Origin: Adonisia turfae CCMR0081
Lineage (GTDB): Bacteria; Cyanobacteriota; Cyanobacteriia; Phormidesmidales; Phormidesmidaceae
Reading direction: 5' to 3'
NCBI RefSeq assembly: GCF_011009555.1
Contig: NZ_QXHD01000003.1
Location: 131,488-173,975, forward strand
Length of the DNA stretch: 42,488 nt
A model generated the notes under the pieces. It did not search any database, was not told the origin of the DNA, and saw only the letters and a program-made list of their open reading frames with translations. The translations under genes and the position numbers were made by a program. Positions within the stretch are counted from its first letter, which is position 1. Each line of letters starts with the position of its first letter. This document shows positions 7,626 through 16,821 of this stretch, piece by piece.

Positions 7626-9800
7626 TTACTTGATAAACAGCATCTCCTGATAAGTCGGCAAAGGCCAGCATTCATCAGCGATTTCGCCTTCTAGCGTATC
7701 CGCATACTCGCGCACGTCATCCATCAACGGACGCAAGGTGGACGCACAGTAGCTCATGTGTGCATGGGTGCTGCTAAAGTCATGTTTCTCCAGGGCCTCA
7801 CTCAACTGCGTAACCTTGGTTACCATCGCATTGGTTAACTCTGCTATTTTTTGAGCAGTCCCTTTTTCAAGGGAAACGCCCAGATTCTCTAAGCTTGAAA
7901 TAGTCGATGACAGCTTAGACAAATACTCAACAGCTGCTGGGTAAATCTTGGTTTTGGTCATATCGACCACTAATTTAGATTCCACCTCAATCGAGAGAAT
8001 ATATTGCTCGGCATACACCTGAAAACGACTTTCTAACTCAATGGGGGTTAGTACCCCTGTTTTCTGGAACAGATCTCTAATATACTCTTCTTGCAGTATG
8101 GGCAGCGCATCGGCAGTAGTCGGTAAGTTGGCTAGCCCCCGCTCTTCAACCGCCATTTTGTGCCACTCTTCAGAATAGCCATTGCCACCAAAAACAACTA
8201 CGTCATGCTGTTCCATAATCTCTTTGAGCACAGTCAGAATGGCGGTGTTGAGTTCTGCCCCTCCAGTGAGTTCAGCTTCCAGTCGATTCCCCACCCAGGC
8301 TAGGGAATCGGCCAGCATCGTATTCAGAACAATTAAAGGGCCTGCCACTGACTGACTTGACCCTACGGCACGAAACTCAAAGCGGTTGCCGGTAAAGGCA
8401 AAGGGAGAGGTGCGGTTGCGATCGCCAGCATCTTTAGTCAAATACGGCAGCACATCCACCCCCAAATCCATTAACCCTTTCTTTTTGGAGTCGCTAATGG
8501 AGCCAGTTTTGATTTGATCAAAAACTTCTTCAAGCTGGGTGCCTAAATACACAGACATAATCGCTGGTGGCGCTTCGTTTGCCCCTAGACGGTGGTCGTT
8601 GCTGGCCGTTGCGATCGCAGCTCGCATCAACGGTCCATACTTGTGCACACCTCGAATCACAGCACCGCAGAACACCAAAAACTGAGTATTATCGTGGGGA
8701 GAGTCACCGGGATCAAGCAAGTTACCCTGGGTAGAGTTACTAACGGACCAGTTGACATGTTTACCAGAGCCATTAATACCGGCAAAGGGTTTCTCATGGA
8801 GTAAGCACACAAAGCCGTGTTTTTTCGCAGTGTGACGCAGCACCGTCATAATCATCTGCTGGTGATCGCTAGCCACATTTGCCGCTTCAAAGTATGGTGC
8901 AATTTCAAACTGTCCTGGTGCCACCTCGTTATGGCGAGTTTTAGCAGGAATGCCTAACTTGTAAAGGATTTCCTCCACATCCTGCATAAACACCTGCACC
9001 CGTTCTGGAATCGCACCAAAATAGTGGTCGTCAAATTCCTGTCCTTTGGCAGGGGCTTTACCAAACAGGGTCCGCCCAGCTAAGAGAAGATCAGGTCGCA
9101 GACTTGCAAAATTAGCGTCCACTAAAAAGTATTCTTGTTCAGCCCCACAGCTGGAGTTGACGTGAGAAACTTCGGCATTTCCCAGGAGTTTCAAAACCTT
9201 CTGAGCCGCTTTGTCCATAGCTGCGATAGAGCGCAAAAGCGGTACCTTTTTATCCAGGGCCTCTCCAGTCCAAGAGACAAATACGGTGGGAATGCACAAT
9301 GTAGCGCCGTTGTCCGTATCGATAATATAGGCTGGACTAGTCACATCCCAGGCGGTATAGCCTCGGGCTTCAAAGGTGCCACGAATACCACCATTGGGAA
9401 ACGAAGATCCATCTGGCTCACCCTGGAATAATAACTTACCGGAAAATTCTGAAATGACCGTACCGTCACCCTGGGGCGCGATGAAACCGTCATGCTTTTC
9501 AGCCGTTAGATTAGTCATAGGATAGAACACGTGGGCATAGTAGAGTGCCCCTTTAGAAATCGCCCAGTCTTTCATTGCATTGGCGACAGCGTCAGCAATG
9601 GAGAGATCTAGTTTTTCTCCAGTAACAATTGTCTTTTTGATTGACTTAAATACGGCCTTAGGCAGAGTGGCCTTCATTTTGGGTAGATTAAAAACATTCT
9701 CTGCCCACATTTCTTCAAGACTGGCTGGTGTTTTGGGGGGCAGTGGCTCCCAATGGATAATTTGGTTAATGGCTTGAATCCGACCTGCATTTCCACTCAT
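7626..9800 (-). CDS. glnN: Glutamine synthetase type III
   Basis: About 724 residues from the methionine at 9800 ([14 protein letters not shown]); a TTG seven codons upstream is a less likely start. The length and the motifs ([75 protein letters not shown]) are those of GSIII, an ATP-dependent ammonia-assimilating enzyme that forms large oligomers. Many cyanobacteria use GlnN under nitrogen starvation, controlled by NtcA. I looked for an NtcA GTA-N8-TAC site in the upstream 120 bases and did not find a convincing one. The gene is monocistronic and ends at a strong terminator. Confidence 0.97.
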   Translation of the reverse strand: MSGNAGRIQAINQIIHWEPLPPKTPASLEEMWAENVFNLPKMKATLPKAVFKSIKKTIVTGEKLDLSIADAVANAMKDWAISKGALYYAHVFYPMTNLTAEKHDGFIAPQGDGTVISEFSGKLLFQGEPDGSSFPNGGIRGTFEARGYTAWDVTSPAYIIDTDNGATLCIPTVFVSWTGEALDKKVPLLRSIAAMDKAAQKVLKLLGNAEVSHVNSSCGAEQEYFLVDANFASLRPDLLLAGRTLFGKAPAKGQEFDDHYFGAIPERVQVFMQDVEEILYKLGIPAKTRHNEVAPGQFEIAPYFEAANVASDHQQMIMTVLRHTAKKHGFVCLLHEKPFAGINGSGKHVNWSVSNSTQGNLLDPGDSPHDNTQFLVFCGAVIRGVHKYGPLMRAAIATASNDHRLGANEAPPAIMSVYLGTQLEEVFDQIKTGSISDSKKKGLMDLGVDVLPYLTKDAGDRNRTSPFAFTGNRFEFRAVGSSQSVAGPLIVLNTMLADSLAWVGNRLEAELTGGAELNTAILTVLKEIMEQHDVVVFGGNGYSEEWHKMAVEERGLANLPTTADALPILQEEYIRDLFQKTGVLTPIELESRFQVYAEQYILSIEVESKLVVDMTKTKIYPAAVEYLSKLSSTISSLENLGVSLEKGTAQKIAELTNAMVTKVTQLSEALEKHDFSSTHAHMSYCASTLRPLMDDVREYADTLEGEIADECWPLPTYQEMLFIK

Positions 9801-9977
9801 AATCACTTTTTTAGGGACCAACTGTCTGATGGTACTGAACGCCCCACATAGAAGTAAATAGCAGACATATTAATGGCAAGAAACGCGGGATATTAACGCG
9901 TTACCTGTATTCTCAATGGGACAGCTTCCCGCCTTGCTAATGTGGTTATATCTGTCATTAGTGACGAGGAGCCTCCA

Positions 9978-10499
9978 GTGCGATTTGTTTTATGTACCTA
10001 TGATGCACATGCCGATGCCATCTTAGCCATCCTCAACGATGCGATTGTCAATTCAACAGCGCTCTATGACTATAAACCCCGCACGTTAGAAAATATGGTC
10101 CACTGGTTTGCAGCAAAACAGAACGGTAATTTTCCAGTCATTGGTGCAGTTGACGACAATGATTTTTTGTTGGGTTTTGCCAGCTATGGCACATTTCGCG
10201 CCTGGCCCGCTTTCAAATACTCAGTGGAGCATTCTATCTATGTCCATGGGGATCATCGTGGTCAAGGGATTGGCTATGCCCTAATGCAACAGCTGATCGC
10301 AGCGGCTGTTGAGCAGCAGTACCATGTGATGGTGGGTGGCATTGATGTTGATAATCCTGGCAGCATCGCTCTTCACAAAAAACTGGGATTTACCCACGCA
10401 GGCACCATTAAACAGGCAGGCTTTAAGTTCAATCGCTGGCTGGATTTAGCGTTTTATCAGCTGTTACTGGAAACACCGCTCCATCCTATTGATGGCTAA
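9978..10499 (+). CDS. GNAT N-acetyltransferase, phosphinothricin acetyltransferase-like
   Basis: The start is placed at the GTG at 9978 because AGGAG (9967-9971) precedes it by 6 bases; an ATG-less extension to 9942 is possible. The 173-residue protein has the Pat/Bar-type GNAT layout: AILNDAIVNSTALYDYKPRT near the N-terminus, GFASYGTFRAWPAF in the middle, and the acetyl-CoA loop HGDHRGQGIGYALMQQL. IDVDNPGSIALHKKLGF follows. Family members acetylate small amines such as phosphinothricin or methionine sulfoximine, both inhibitors of glutamine synthetase. It lies divergent from glnN, which makes that specificity attractive but unproven. Confidence 0.88.
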   Translation: MRFVLCTYDAHADAILAILNDAIVNSTALYDYKPRTLENMVHWFAAKQNGNFPVIGAVDDNDFLLGFASYGTFRAWPAFKYSVEHSIYVHGDHRGQGIGYALMQQLIAAAVEQQYHVMVGGIDVDNPGSIALHKKLGFTHAGTIKQAGFKFNRWLDLAFYQLLLETPLHPIDG

Positions 10500-10906
10500 T
10501 GCCCATGTTGGGGAAGAAATCGACCCAGACCATGGGTAAACTGCGACCGTCTGCCTAGAAACTGTCCATGTTGGCTCAGCTGTTCTGCGTCAACTAGTTG
10601 CCCTGGTTCCCAAGCTTTCGCATTTGCCGCTGCTTTAGACGTACCCGCCGCCGTATGGGGTCGCACAATAAATGCGGCATCCCCCAGCAGGATCACCCGA
10701 CCAAATGCCATCTGTGGCACGTCGAGATCCAAAATTTCCTGTACAAACGGCTCGCGGGTTGCGGCCACCAGCTTTTGCATGGGTGGGGCCAGCACCTGTT
10801 CAGCATAGTCCCGCATCTCTTGTTCTACCAGAAGTGTTGCGACAGTTTTAACGGTAGCCACCACCAGCTCAAAGTTGTTATAACGCCAGAATAGAAAACG
10901 AAAACG
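10496..10906 (-). pseudogene. Remnant of a FAD-dependent aromatic-type monooxygenase
   Basis: The minus-strand frame carries the C-terminal half of a flavin monooxygenase: PFVQEILDLDVPQMAFGRV, then LLGDAAFIVRPHTAAGTSKA, the conserved GD motif of this family, and later WEPGQLVDAEQL and FLGRRSQF. The N-terminal half with the GxGxxG FAD motif is absent. There also appears to be an internal deletion between AANAKA and WEPGQL, where intact relatives have a longer helix. Homology fades at about 10906, where the DUF4184 gene begins divergently. The stop codon overlaps that of the GNAT gene. Confidence 0.7.
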
Positions 10907-10917
10907 TCCACTTACCA

Positions 10918-11622
10918 ATGCCCTATACGCCAGCCCATACAATCGTCGCAGCCCCTCTGTGGTATCTATCCCAAAAGCGATTGCCGTTGCCACCACTCAT
11001 TATTGGCTGTATGGCTCCAGACCTGCCATATTTCCTCTATCTAAATCCCATTTATTCCCCCGGCCACAGCATCAGTGGGCTGATTACCCATGCCGTGCCC
11101 CAAGGTTTGCTTGCCCTTGGTTTATGGTATCTGTGGTTGGAGAAATCAACCCTCACACTGTTTGGTCTGGCACCATCTAAACGACAGGTTTCATTATCGT
11201 GGCTAGGGCTTGTTATTCTCAGTCTCTGGTTAGGAGCCGCTACCCATTCGTTCCTAGATGCCACTAGCCATGAATGGGGGTGGTTTGTACAGCGATTTGC
11301 TGGCTTACGCTACCCGCTGGGCGGATTGCCCATATTCAAATGGGTTCAATATGGCGGTGGTGCTATGGGTTTAACAGCTATCCTGAGCTGGTACTTGAGC
11401 GTTGCCAAAGTACCTAGCACAGCTAATCGCTCCGTGCAGGCTGGAGTCACTATTCTCAGCTTTTCAACTTTGAGCTTGATGGGTCTGGCTAACTGGGTAC
11501 ATCAGTCTCAGGATCTGCAGTCTTTTGCTATCAATTCGGCATCGGGGGCAATGTCAGGCTTTGTTGTTGGCCTATGCCTGTTTTCTGTTTTCTATCGAAT
11601 ACGTCGCTTGAGGGTTTCTTGA
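10918..11622 (+). CDS. DUF4184 family membrane protein
   Basis: 234 residues beginning MPYTPAHTIVAAPLWYLS and continuing LIIGCMAPDLPYFLYL, which is the signature opening of DUF4184. Several hydrophobic helices follow (about residues 90-110, 150-170, 175-195 and 205-225) with conserved His/Asp in THSFLDATSHEWG, reminiscent of the metal-dependent membrane hydrolase-like YdjM group. Function is unknown. The gene adjoins the monooxygenase remnant on one side and a truncated gene on the other, suggesting a rearranged patch. Confidence 0.85.
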   Translation: MPYTPAHTIVAAPLWYLSQKRLPLPPLIIGCMAPDLPYFLYLNPIYSPGHSISGLITHAVPQGLLALGLWYLWLEKSTLTLFGLAPSKRQVSLSWLGLVILSLWLGAATHSFLDATSHEWGWFVQRFAGLRYPLGGLPIFKWVQYGGGAMGLTAILSWYLSVAKVPSTANRSVQAGVTILSFSTLSLMGLANWVHQSQDLQSFAINSASGAMSGFVVGLCLFSVFYRIRRLRVS

Positions 11623-11743
11623 CTACAATGGGCGTATAGGAGTTCGTTTTAACAGAGAACGTTGCGTTCCCCATAGTATTAATCTCAACAATCTCAGCCA
11701 TGTCCATGACATCTGGTATTCCTGCATATGCCCCAAGATTTAG

Positions 11744-12391
11744 GTGTTAGCCAATGCGGGTCTGCTTAATGGTCGCAAAAGCGTATGCCATTGGTTCTCG
11801 TATAACAGTCTTAAAAAGAAGTTTCCTCAAACTGAATGGCTACAGAATACGCGCTACGTCGCCGATGGCAACATTATCACCACCACTGGTGTAACGGCAT
11901 CGATTCCTGTGTCCGTGGCTTTAGTAGATGCGATCGCAGGCCATGGGAAAGCGGCCTTAGTTGCCCAGGCGATGGGTATTCAAAGCTGGGGAACAGAGCA
12001 CCACAGCGAACAGTTTAAATTGAGTGCTAAAAGTATCTTCACGATTGTTGCCAACGGTCTTTCATTCTGGGCTCGTGAAGATATTAATATTCCGATCACT
12101 AAAGGTGTTGACGAAGTCGCCTTGTCACTGGTGGCTGACGCCTATTCACGCACGTATCGCTCTAAAGCATTCTCGCTACATACGTCTGATGCAGGTGTAA
12201 CCACCAGGCGTGGCCTCATGATAGTCCCCGATAAAGTTCACGGCACAAACAAGACTGGCAGCCGAACTATTGAGGTACACAGTGATCTCCCACCTGTCGC
12301 GTCGCTGGACATCACTTTACAAGAGATTGAGACATTATATGGCACGAGCACTGCTGAAGTGGCTGCCTTACAGCTTGAATATCCTCATTGA
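11744..12391 (+). pseudogene. DJ-1/PfpI-family protein lacking its N-terminal third
   Basis: The frame opens directly after a TAG at 11741 with GTG-TTA-GCC (LANAGLLNGRKSVCHW), which in intact DJ-1/PfpI proteins follows the nucleophile elbow with its catalytic cysteine. TTTGVTASIPVSVALVDAIA and WGTEHHSEQF continue as in family members of the GlxA-like/amidotransferase group. The N-terminal 120 or so residues, including the elbow cysteine, have no counterpart upstream in any frame I could read. I consider it a 5'-truncated gene; a functional short product is unlikely. Confidence 0.6.
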
Positions 12392-12440
12392 ATAGGCATC
12401 GACCTCTTGCTCAAACCGAAAGATTCGTAGCCGTCGATCA

Positions 12441-12527
12441 ATGGCATTTTGGATAATTTCTCTGATATGGCTCATAGGGCTAGTTCTGACTCTAATCCTT
12501 GAGAAATCTAATAATATTGGCCTCTAG
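12441..12527 (+). CDS. Possible 28-residue membrane peptide
   Basis: ATG at 12441 encodes MAFWIISLIWLIGLVLTLIL followed by EKSNNIGL and TAG. This is a single transmembrane helix with a polar tail. I see no match to known small photosystem or cytochrome b6f subunits and no ribosome binding site. It is recorded only because the frame has a clean membrane-helix pattern in a short gap. Confidence 0.2.
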   Translation: MAFWIISLIWLIGLVLTLILEKSNNIGL

Positions 12528-12528
12528 C

Positions 12529-12981
12529 TTAACGATGGATAGTGTGAATAATCCAGTAGCTTAGGGATAGGGATAGGATTGCGATCGCAAGACCGATCAA
12601 ACTGATCCCTGACACTTTATCCAGGTCTAAAATAATAATTTTGCGAGCTACAGCAATGAGGGAAGTGACGATTACCAATTCAACCTGAACCACATGCTTT
12701 TTCAGGTAAGCCGTAATATTTTCAAGGATTTCGAGAGCAATTAATACACTTAGAAATAATCCAAAAATATCTTTAAGGGTGTCAACAAAAAATCCTTCAG
12801 GGCTAGGATTAAACAGGGCTGTCGCCAAAAACAGTATAAGGTCGACCATAATCACCATAATCACAATCAACATGGTGATTGAAAGCAATTTTGAGACGAG
12901 GGTTTCAAACTGATCGATCCCGGTTGAGAATCCCTCGTCACTAGAACGCCAGCGAATATATCGCTTAAACCGTTTCAACAT
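12529..12981 (-). CDS. PsiE-like phosphate-starvation-inducible membrane protein
   Basis: 150 residues with a basic N-terminus (MLKRFKRYIRWRSSDEG) and four hydrophobic helices (about 35-57, 68-88, 102-117 and 124-147). The conserved pattern FGLFLSVLIALEILENITAYL followed by VELVIVTSLIAVARKIIILD is characteristic of PsiE/PF06146 (quoted here in pieces of 20 or fewer). The biochemical role of the family is unknown. A 10-bp-arm hairpin sits immediately before the start codon. Confidence 0.85.
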   Translation of the reverse strand: MLKRFKRYIRWRSSDEGFSTGIDQFETLVSKLLSITMLIVIMVIMVDLILFLATALFNPSPEGFFVDTLKDIFGLFLSVLIALEILENITAYLKKHVVQVELVIVTSLIAVARKIIILDLDKVSGISLIGLAIAILSLSLSYWIIHTIHR

Positions 12982-12986
12982 TATTT

Positions 12987-13020
12987 TTTAGACTAAACGT
13001 TTTGAATAACTTAGTCTAAA
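12987..13020 (-). promoter_or_regulatory. Leader hairpin before the psiE-like start codon
   Basis: TTTAGACTAA (12987-12996) and TTAGTCTAAA (13011-13020) are perfect complements separated by 14 bases. On the minus strand the stem ends only 5 bases before the ATG at 12981. It could act as an operator, or as an RNA hairpin hiding the ribosome binding site. Confidence 0.45.
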
Positions 13021-13418
13021 TCTCTGATGAAATCTTTGTATAACCGACTATTTGACCTAATACACCCATTTTACAATCATTAAAGAGTAGTTCTAATTCA
13101 GCCCTTACCTATATAAACGCAAATTTAAGGAATGATAAGTTATCTTTTGACTTCCAAAGATTACGCTATAACAGAGAGACTGACAACACCCAAAAACCTT
13201 GCCATTGAGCAGGTTTCAATTATTCTATTCATAGATGAAAATCTATATTAATTTACTTGTAATTGACTTGAGTCTATCTAAAACGAAAATTATGATGAGC
13301 GATAATGAACTTTATGACTAAGTAGAGATGGACTCAGATCTGTATTTGTGCAAACGATTAAAGTTCTAGTCCGTATGGTTAATGTTGTTTAGGCGGGGGC
13401 GGTATTCTTTGTTCAAGA
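13021..13418. other. AT-rich intergenic stretch
   Basis: About 400 bases with no frame of coding character on either strand. I see no strong hairpin, operator or RNA gene in it. It separates the psiE-like gene from the short ORF before trpA. Confidence 0.6.
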
Positions 13419-13562
13419 ATGCTGTTTAAGGCTATGATGCTGTGGCTATTTTTTGCCTTCTTCTCAGGACTGATCTTTGTTGATTACCAATTTAATGATT
13501 GGGAATCGGAGTCTTTGGATCAAACGACTCTAGCTGCCCGTAACGTCGATCCGTTGAATTAA
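13419..13562 (+). CDS. Possible 47-residue membrane protein
   Basis: ATG at 13419 starts MLFKAMMLWLFFAFFSGLIF followed by an acidic soluble tail and TAA at 13562. A single N-terminal helix with a short tail is plausible for a small membrane or secreted peptide. There is no clear Shine-Dalgarno and no family match. It is convergent with trpA. Confidence 0.3.
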   Translation: MLFKAMMLWLFFAFFSGLIFVDYQFNDWESESLDQTTLAARNVDPLN

Positions 13563-13603
13563 TCAATCGTTAGCATTAACAAAACCTTGGTCAGGATTTC
13601 AGA

Positions 13604-14377
13604 TTAGCAATTCCTTAGACCTTGAATAAAGTTTTGAAGTCCTATAGCTCCATGTTTTGCTAAACATTCAACAGCATGGGTGCCAACCACAGCGATATCT
13701 GCCTGGCCAGTTAATTTTTGCACGTCATCGGAAGACCGTATGCCAAACCCCACTGCCATGGGTAGTGAAGTGGTTGCTCTTACCTGACGTAAATATTGGT
13801 GAACCATTGTCGAGAACTGAGTCTGTCGACCGGTGACTCCTTTTCGTGCGACGCAGTAAATTAATCCGCTGGTGTCATGGGCGATCTGGTGTATGCGTGT
13901 CTGGCTGTTTTTTGGTGTAACTAGAAAGATTGTTGCCAATGCCTGGTCGCGACAGGCGTGAATATAATGTTCTGCTTGTTCGGGAGGTAAATCAGGAATA
14001 ATGCATCCAGCAATTCCACCCTGGGCAGCAGTTTTGACAAAATCATCAATGCCATATTTAAACAGAATATTGACATAGGTCATGATCACAAAACGAGTTT
14101 GGGGATATTGCTGGGCAACCTCTGCTGCAAACTGAAAGCAATCGTGGATCGATGTCCCTGACTGAATAGCCGCATGATTAGCGGCTAACAGGATCGGCCC
14201 ATCGGCAATGGGCTCAGAGAAGGGAAACTGGAGTTCGATCAGCTCAACGCCAGCCTGGACCAGGGCTGCTACGGCTTGGCGATTATCTTCCCAGGAGGGA
14301 TAGCCCAATACGGTATGGGACATGAGTAAGATGTCTTTCTGTTGTCGTTGCTGACGGATAAATTCTTCGAGATGCAT
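13604..14377 (-). CDS. trpA: Tryptophan synthase alpha chain
   Basis: 257 residues from the methionine at 14377 (MHLEEFIRQQRQQKDILLMS); the frame runs upstream to 14452, but the later start fits the family. TrpA cleaves indole-3-glycerol phosphate to indole. Catalytic Glu and Asp are present in VELIELQFPFSEPIADGP (equivalents of E. coli E49 and D60), but the usual G51 is Gln and D56 is Glu. MTYVNILFKYGIDDF, GCIIPDLPPEQAEHY and ARKGVTGRQTQF match the TIM-barrel loops. It follows trpB on the same strand after 211 bp. With the divergent LysR gene, this looks like a regulated trpBA unit separate from a housekeeping trp set. Confidence 0.93.
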   Translation of the reverse strand: MHLEEFIRQQRQQKDILLMSHTVLGYPSWEDNRQAVAALVQAGVELIELQFPFSEPIADGPILLAANHAAIQSGTSIHDCFQFAAEVAQQYPQTRFVIMTYVNILFKYGIDDFVKTAAQGGIAGCIIPDLPPEQAEHYIHACRDQALATIFLVTPKNSQTRIHQIAHDTSGLIYCVARKGVTGRQTQFSTMVHQYLRQVRATTSLPMAVGFGIRSSDDVQKLTGQADIAVVGTHAVECLAKHGAIGLQNFIQGLRNC

Positions 14378-14588
14378 GGTTATGTGAAGGATAAGGCAAG
14401 GAAAAAGGGAAAAAGATCTGAAATCTATATCAAGAGATCGGCTGTGGGGCATAACTCCACGCAGAGTTCAAAAACCAGCACTAATTAGGAGCTGTTTTCA
14501 ATATCTCCGATTTAAAGTGAATCATCTTGTAGGGGTGGTGCCTTATGCCCACCCTGGGGCGTGGAGTGTTATCAATCAAGATTGCAGG

Positions 14589-15836
14589 TTAATCTTTAAC
14601 TGCTCTTCGTCGTAAAAACCTGTGCCAATCAGGATCTTGCAACGCCTCGGCAATAGTAAAAATATCCTTATCCCCTCGGCCTGATTGATTAATGATGATG
14701 GCATCCTGAGATGTGTAATTAGCAGCCTCTTTAAAGGCCTGAACAAATCCATGGGCCGATTCTAGAGCAGGAATCAACCCCTCTTTTCGTAGGGTTAATT
14801 TCAAGGCCTCAATCACCTCAGCATCCAGGGCCGATGTCACGCGAATGCGTCCTATTTGAGCTAAATTAGCCAGAACAGGTGAAACACCCACATAATCTAA
14901 TCCGGCGGCAACAGAATGGGTGTCTTGCATTTGGCCATCGGAGTTTTGTAGAAACTGAGTCTTATACCCTTGGGCAATGCCGATGGATGCCTGGGCACTG
15001 GCCAACCGAGCAGCATGGTGAGGTGTGTGGGTTCCCAGCCCTCCTGCTTCGACACCGATAAGTTCAACATCGGTGTCTTCTAGAAAACCGCTGAAGATAC
15101 CGACGGCATTAGAGCCTCCGCCCACGCAGGCATAGACGGCCTTTGGGAGCTGTTGGGTTTGGGAAAGGATTTGCGATCGCGCCTCCTGGCCAATCACCGA
15201 CTGAAACCAGGCCACCATTTCCGGAAACGGATGGGGACCACAGACGGTACCTATCAGGTAATGGGTGGTTGCCATATTTGCAGACCAATCTCGCAGCGCT
15301 TCATTCATGGCATCCTTGAGGGTTTGAGTCCCGCTAGTGACTGGCACAACCTGAGCCCCTAACTGTCGCATCCAAAACACGTTTGGATACTGTCGTTCAA
15401 CATCCTCAGCGCCCATGTAAACGGTGCACTCTAGACCAAATTTTGCAGCCATGGTTGCAGTTGCCACCCCATGCTGTCCCGCTCCAGTTTCAGCAATAAT
15501 GCGGTGTTTACCCATGCGCTGAGCTAACAACATTTGCCCCAGAACATTATTGAGTTTGTGGGACCCCGTATGATTTAGATCCTCACGCTTGATGTAGATC
15601 TTTGCCCCGCCAAAATAGTGGGTCAGTCCCTCAGCATAGGTGAGCGGTGTGGGCCGACAGGAGTAGTTAGATAAAATTGCCACATACTTTTTCCAGAACT
15701 CAGGGTCCTGTCGAGCACCATGGTAAGCCGCTGTTAACGACTCAAATGTTTCGTATAAAATCTCAGGAATAAATCGACCACCAAAGTCACCGTAATAGCC
15801 CTTTCGGCTTAACAGTGGGGAGGCAACAGTTATCAT
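14589..15836 (-). CDS. trpB: Tryptophan synthase beta chain
   Basis: 415 residues, normal length. REDLNHTGSHKLNNVLGQ carries the PLP lysine, AETGAGQHGVATAT the catalytic glutamate, and CVGGGSNAVGIFSGF the phosphate-binding glycine loop; GVEAGGLGTHTPHHAARL also fits. It condenses indole with serine to tryptophan together with TrpA. It is transcribed away from the LysR gene at 15940, with a strong inverted repeat in the 103-bp gap. This is the arrangement known for trpI-trpBA in pseudomonads, where indoleglycerol phosphate activates the operon; transfer of that mode of control to this locus is inference. Confidence 0.96.
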   Translation of the reverse strand: MITVASPLLSRKGYYGDFGGRFIPEILYETFESLTAAYHGARQDPEFWKKYVAILSNYSCRPTPLTYAEGLTHYFGGAKIYIKREDLNHTGSHKLNNVLGQMLLAQRMGKHRIIAETGAGQHGVATATMAAKFGLECTVYMGAEDVERQYPNVFWMRQLGAQVVPVTSGTQTLKDAMNEALRDWSANMATTHYLIGTVCGPHPFPEMVAWFQSVIGQEARSQILSQTQQLPKAVYACVGGGSNAVGIFSGFLEDTDVELIGVEAGGLGTHTPHHAARLASAQASIGIAQGYKTQFLQNSDGQMQDTHSVAAGLDYVGVSPVLANLAQIGRIRVTSALDAEVIEALKLTLRKEGLIPALESAHGFVQAFKEAANYTSQDAIIINQSGRGDKDIFTIAEALQDPDWHRFLRRRAVKD

Positions 15837-15906
15837 TTTTCTGCGTTCTAGCGTCTATAGCCACCCTATGGGCAAATTTTTAATATGTCCAATATTGATT
15901 AACTAG

Positions 15907-15935
15907 CAATACTATATTTTTGAGATATAGTATTG
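15907..15935. promoter_or_regulatory. LysR-type inverted repeat in the trpB/lysR divergent promoter
   Basis: CAATACTATAT (15907-15917) and ATATAGTATTG (15925-15935) are perfect 11-bp arms with a 7-base spacer. The repeat ends five bases before the lysR start codon. A dyad with an AT-rich core is the usual recognition site of LysR regulators controlling a divergent operon and themselves. Confidence 0.7.
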
Positions 15936-15939
15936 TCCT

Positions 15940-16812
15940 ATGGAACTTCGACATCTGAGATATTTTCTGGCGGTGGCAGAGACCCTGAACTTCAGTCGTG
16001 CTGCTGAACAACTGAACATGGCTCAGCCCCCACTCAGTCAACAGATTCAAGCGTTAGAAAAGGAATTGGGTGTCAGGCTATTTGACCGCAATAAGCGCCC
16101 ATTGCAGCTCACCTATGCAGGGCAAGCGTTTCTGCCAGAGGTGAATGGGGTAATGGCTCAAGTGGAGCGTGCCAGGTATATTGCCCAACAAGCCAGTCGC
16201 GGTGAGGTGGGGCAACTGGCTATTGGGTTTAACAGTGCCGCCATGCAAACTGCTTTGCCAGAGATCCTTAAAGCATTTAGACAACAGTTTCCCTTAGTCA
16301 ATATCAGACTTTGTGAGCTGGACTCTCAGATACAGCTAGAACAGCTTAGCAACGGTCAAATTGATTGTGGTTTTCTGCACTTACAACAGCGAGAACAGTT
16401 TAACCATCACATACTGCTCAAGGAACCTTTAGTTGTGGCCTTGCCAGACTATCATCCGTTAGCTGAGCAACAGATTCTTGATCTCAATTTGTTAGTGGAT
16501 GAAACATTTATTTTACCGCCACCAACCATGGGCCAAAGTTTCTACTATCAGGTCCTTAGTCTTTGTGAGACCCATGGGTTTACTCCCAAAGTTATTCAAG
16601 AAGCTAGATTGCTACAAACGGTATTGGGGCTGGTGGTCAGCGGTATGGGAATTGCCCTGGTGCCAGAATCAATAAAAAAACTACAGCGCACGGGTGTGGT
16701 CTATCGACACTTGGAACATACGTTTGAGATTGAAACCCTACTTGCTTGGAGACAGGAAAGCCTATCTCCAGTGTTAGAACGTTTTCTCCATGTTGCCTTG
16801 AATGATTCATAA
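15940..16812 (+). CDS. LysR-family regulator, probable activator of trpBA
   Basis: 290 residues. It begins MELRHLRYFLAVAETLNFSR, followed by AAEQLNMAQPPLSQQIQALE, the classic LysR winged HTH. The effector domain (about residues 90-290) has the two-lobe periplasmic-binding fold pattern, with LVVSGMGIALVPES near the C-terminus. It is divergent from trpB, with an 11-bp-arm dyad between them. The arrangement suggests a TrpI-like role sensing indoleglycerol phosphate or a related metabolite; that ligand is inferred from context only. Confidence 0.88.
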   Translation: MELRHLRYFLAVAETLNFSRAAEQLNMAQPPLSQQIQALEKELGVRLFDRNKRPLQLTYAGQAFLPEVNGVMAQVERARYIAQQASRGEVGQLAIGFNSAAMQTALPEILKAFRQQFPLVNIRLCELDSQIQLEQLSNGQIDCGFLHLQQREQFNHHILLKEPLVVALPDYHPLAEQQILDLNLLVDETFILPPPTMGQSFYYQVLSLCETHGFTPKVIQEARLLQTVLGLVVSGMGIALVPESIKKLQRTGVVYRHLEHTFEIETLLAWRQESLSPVLERFLHVALNDS

Positions 16813-16821
16813 AACAGGCTA

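Noticed and set aside
9822..9941. NtcA site before glnN
   Set aside because: Searched for GTA-N8-TAC on both strands of this gap and found only poor partial matches.
11623..11743. Minus-strand open stretch resembling a coding fragment just before the truncated DJ-1/PfpI gene
   Set aside because: Amino-acid pattern is plausible but matches no family I recognise; could not tell an inverted fragment from chance.
14530..14560. Hairpin GGGTGG/CCACCC between trpB and trpA as a terminator or attenuator
   Set aside because: No U-tract follows in either direction, and no leader peptide is seen.
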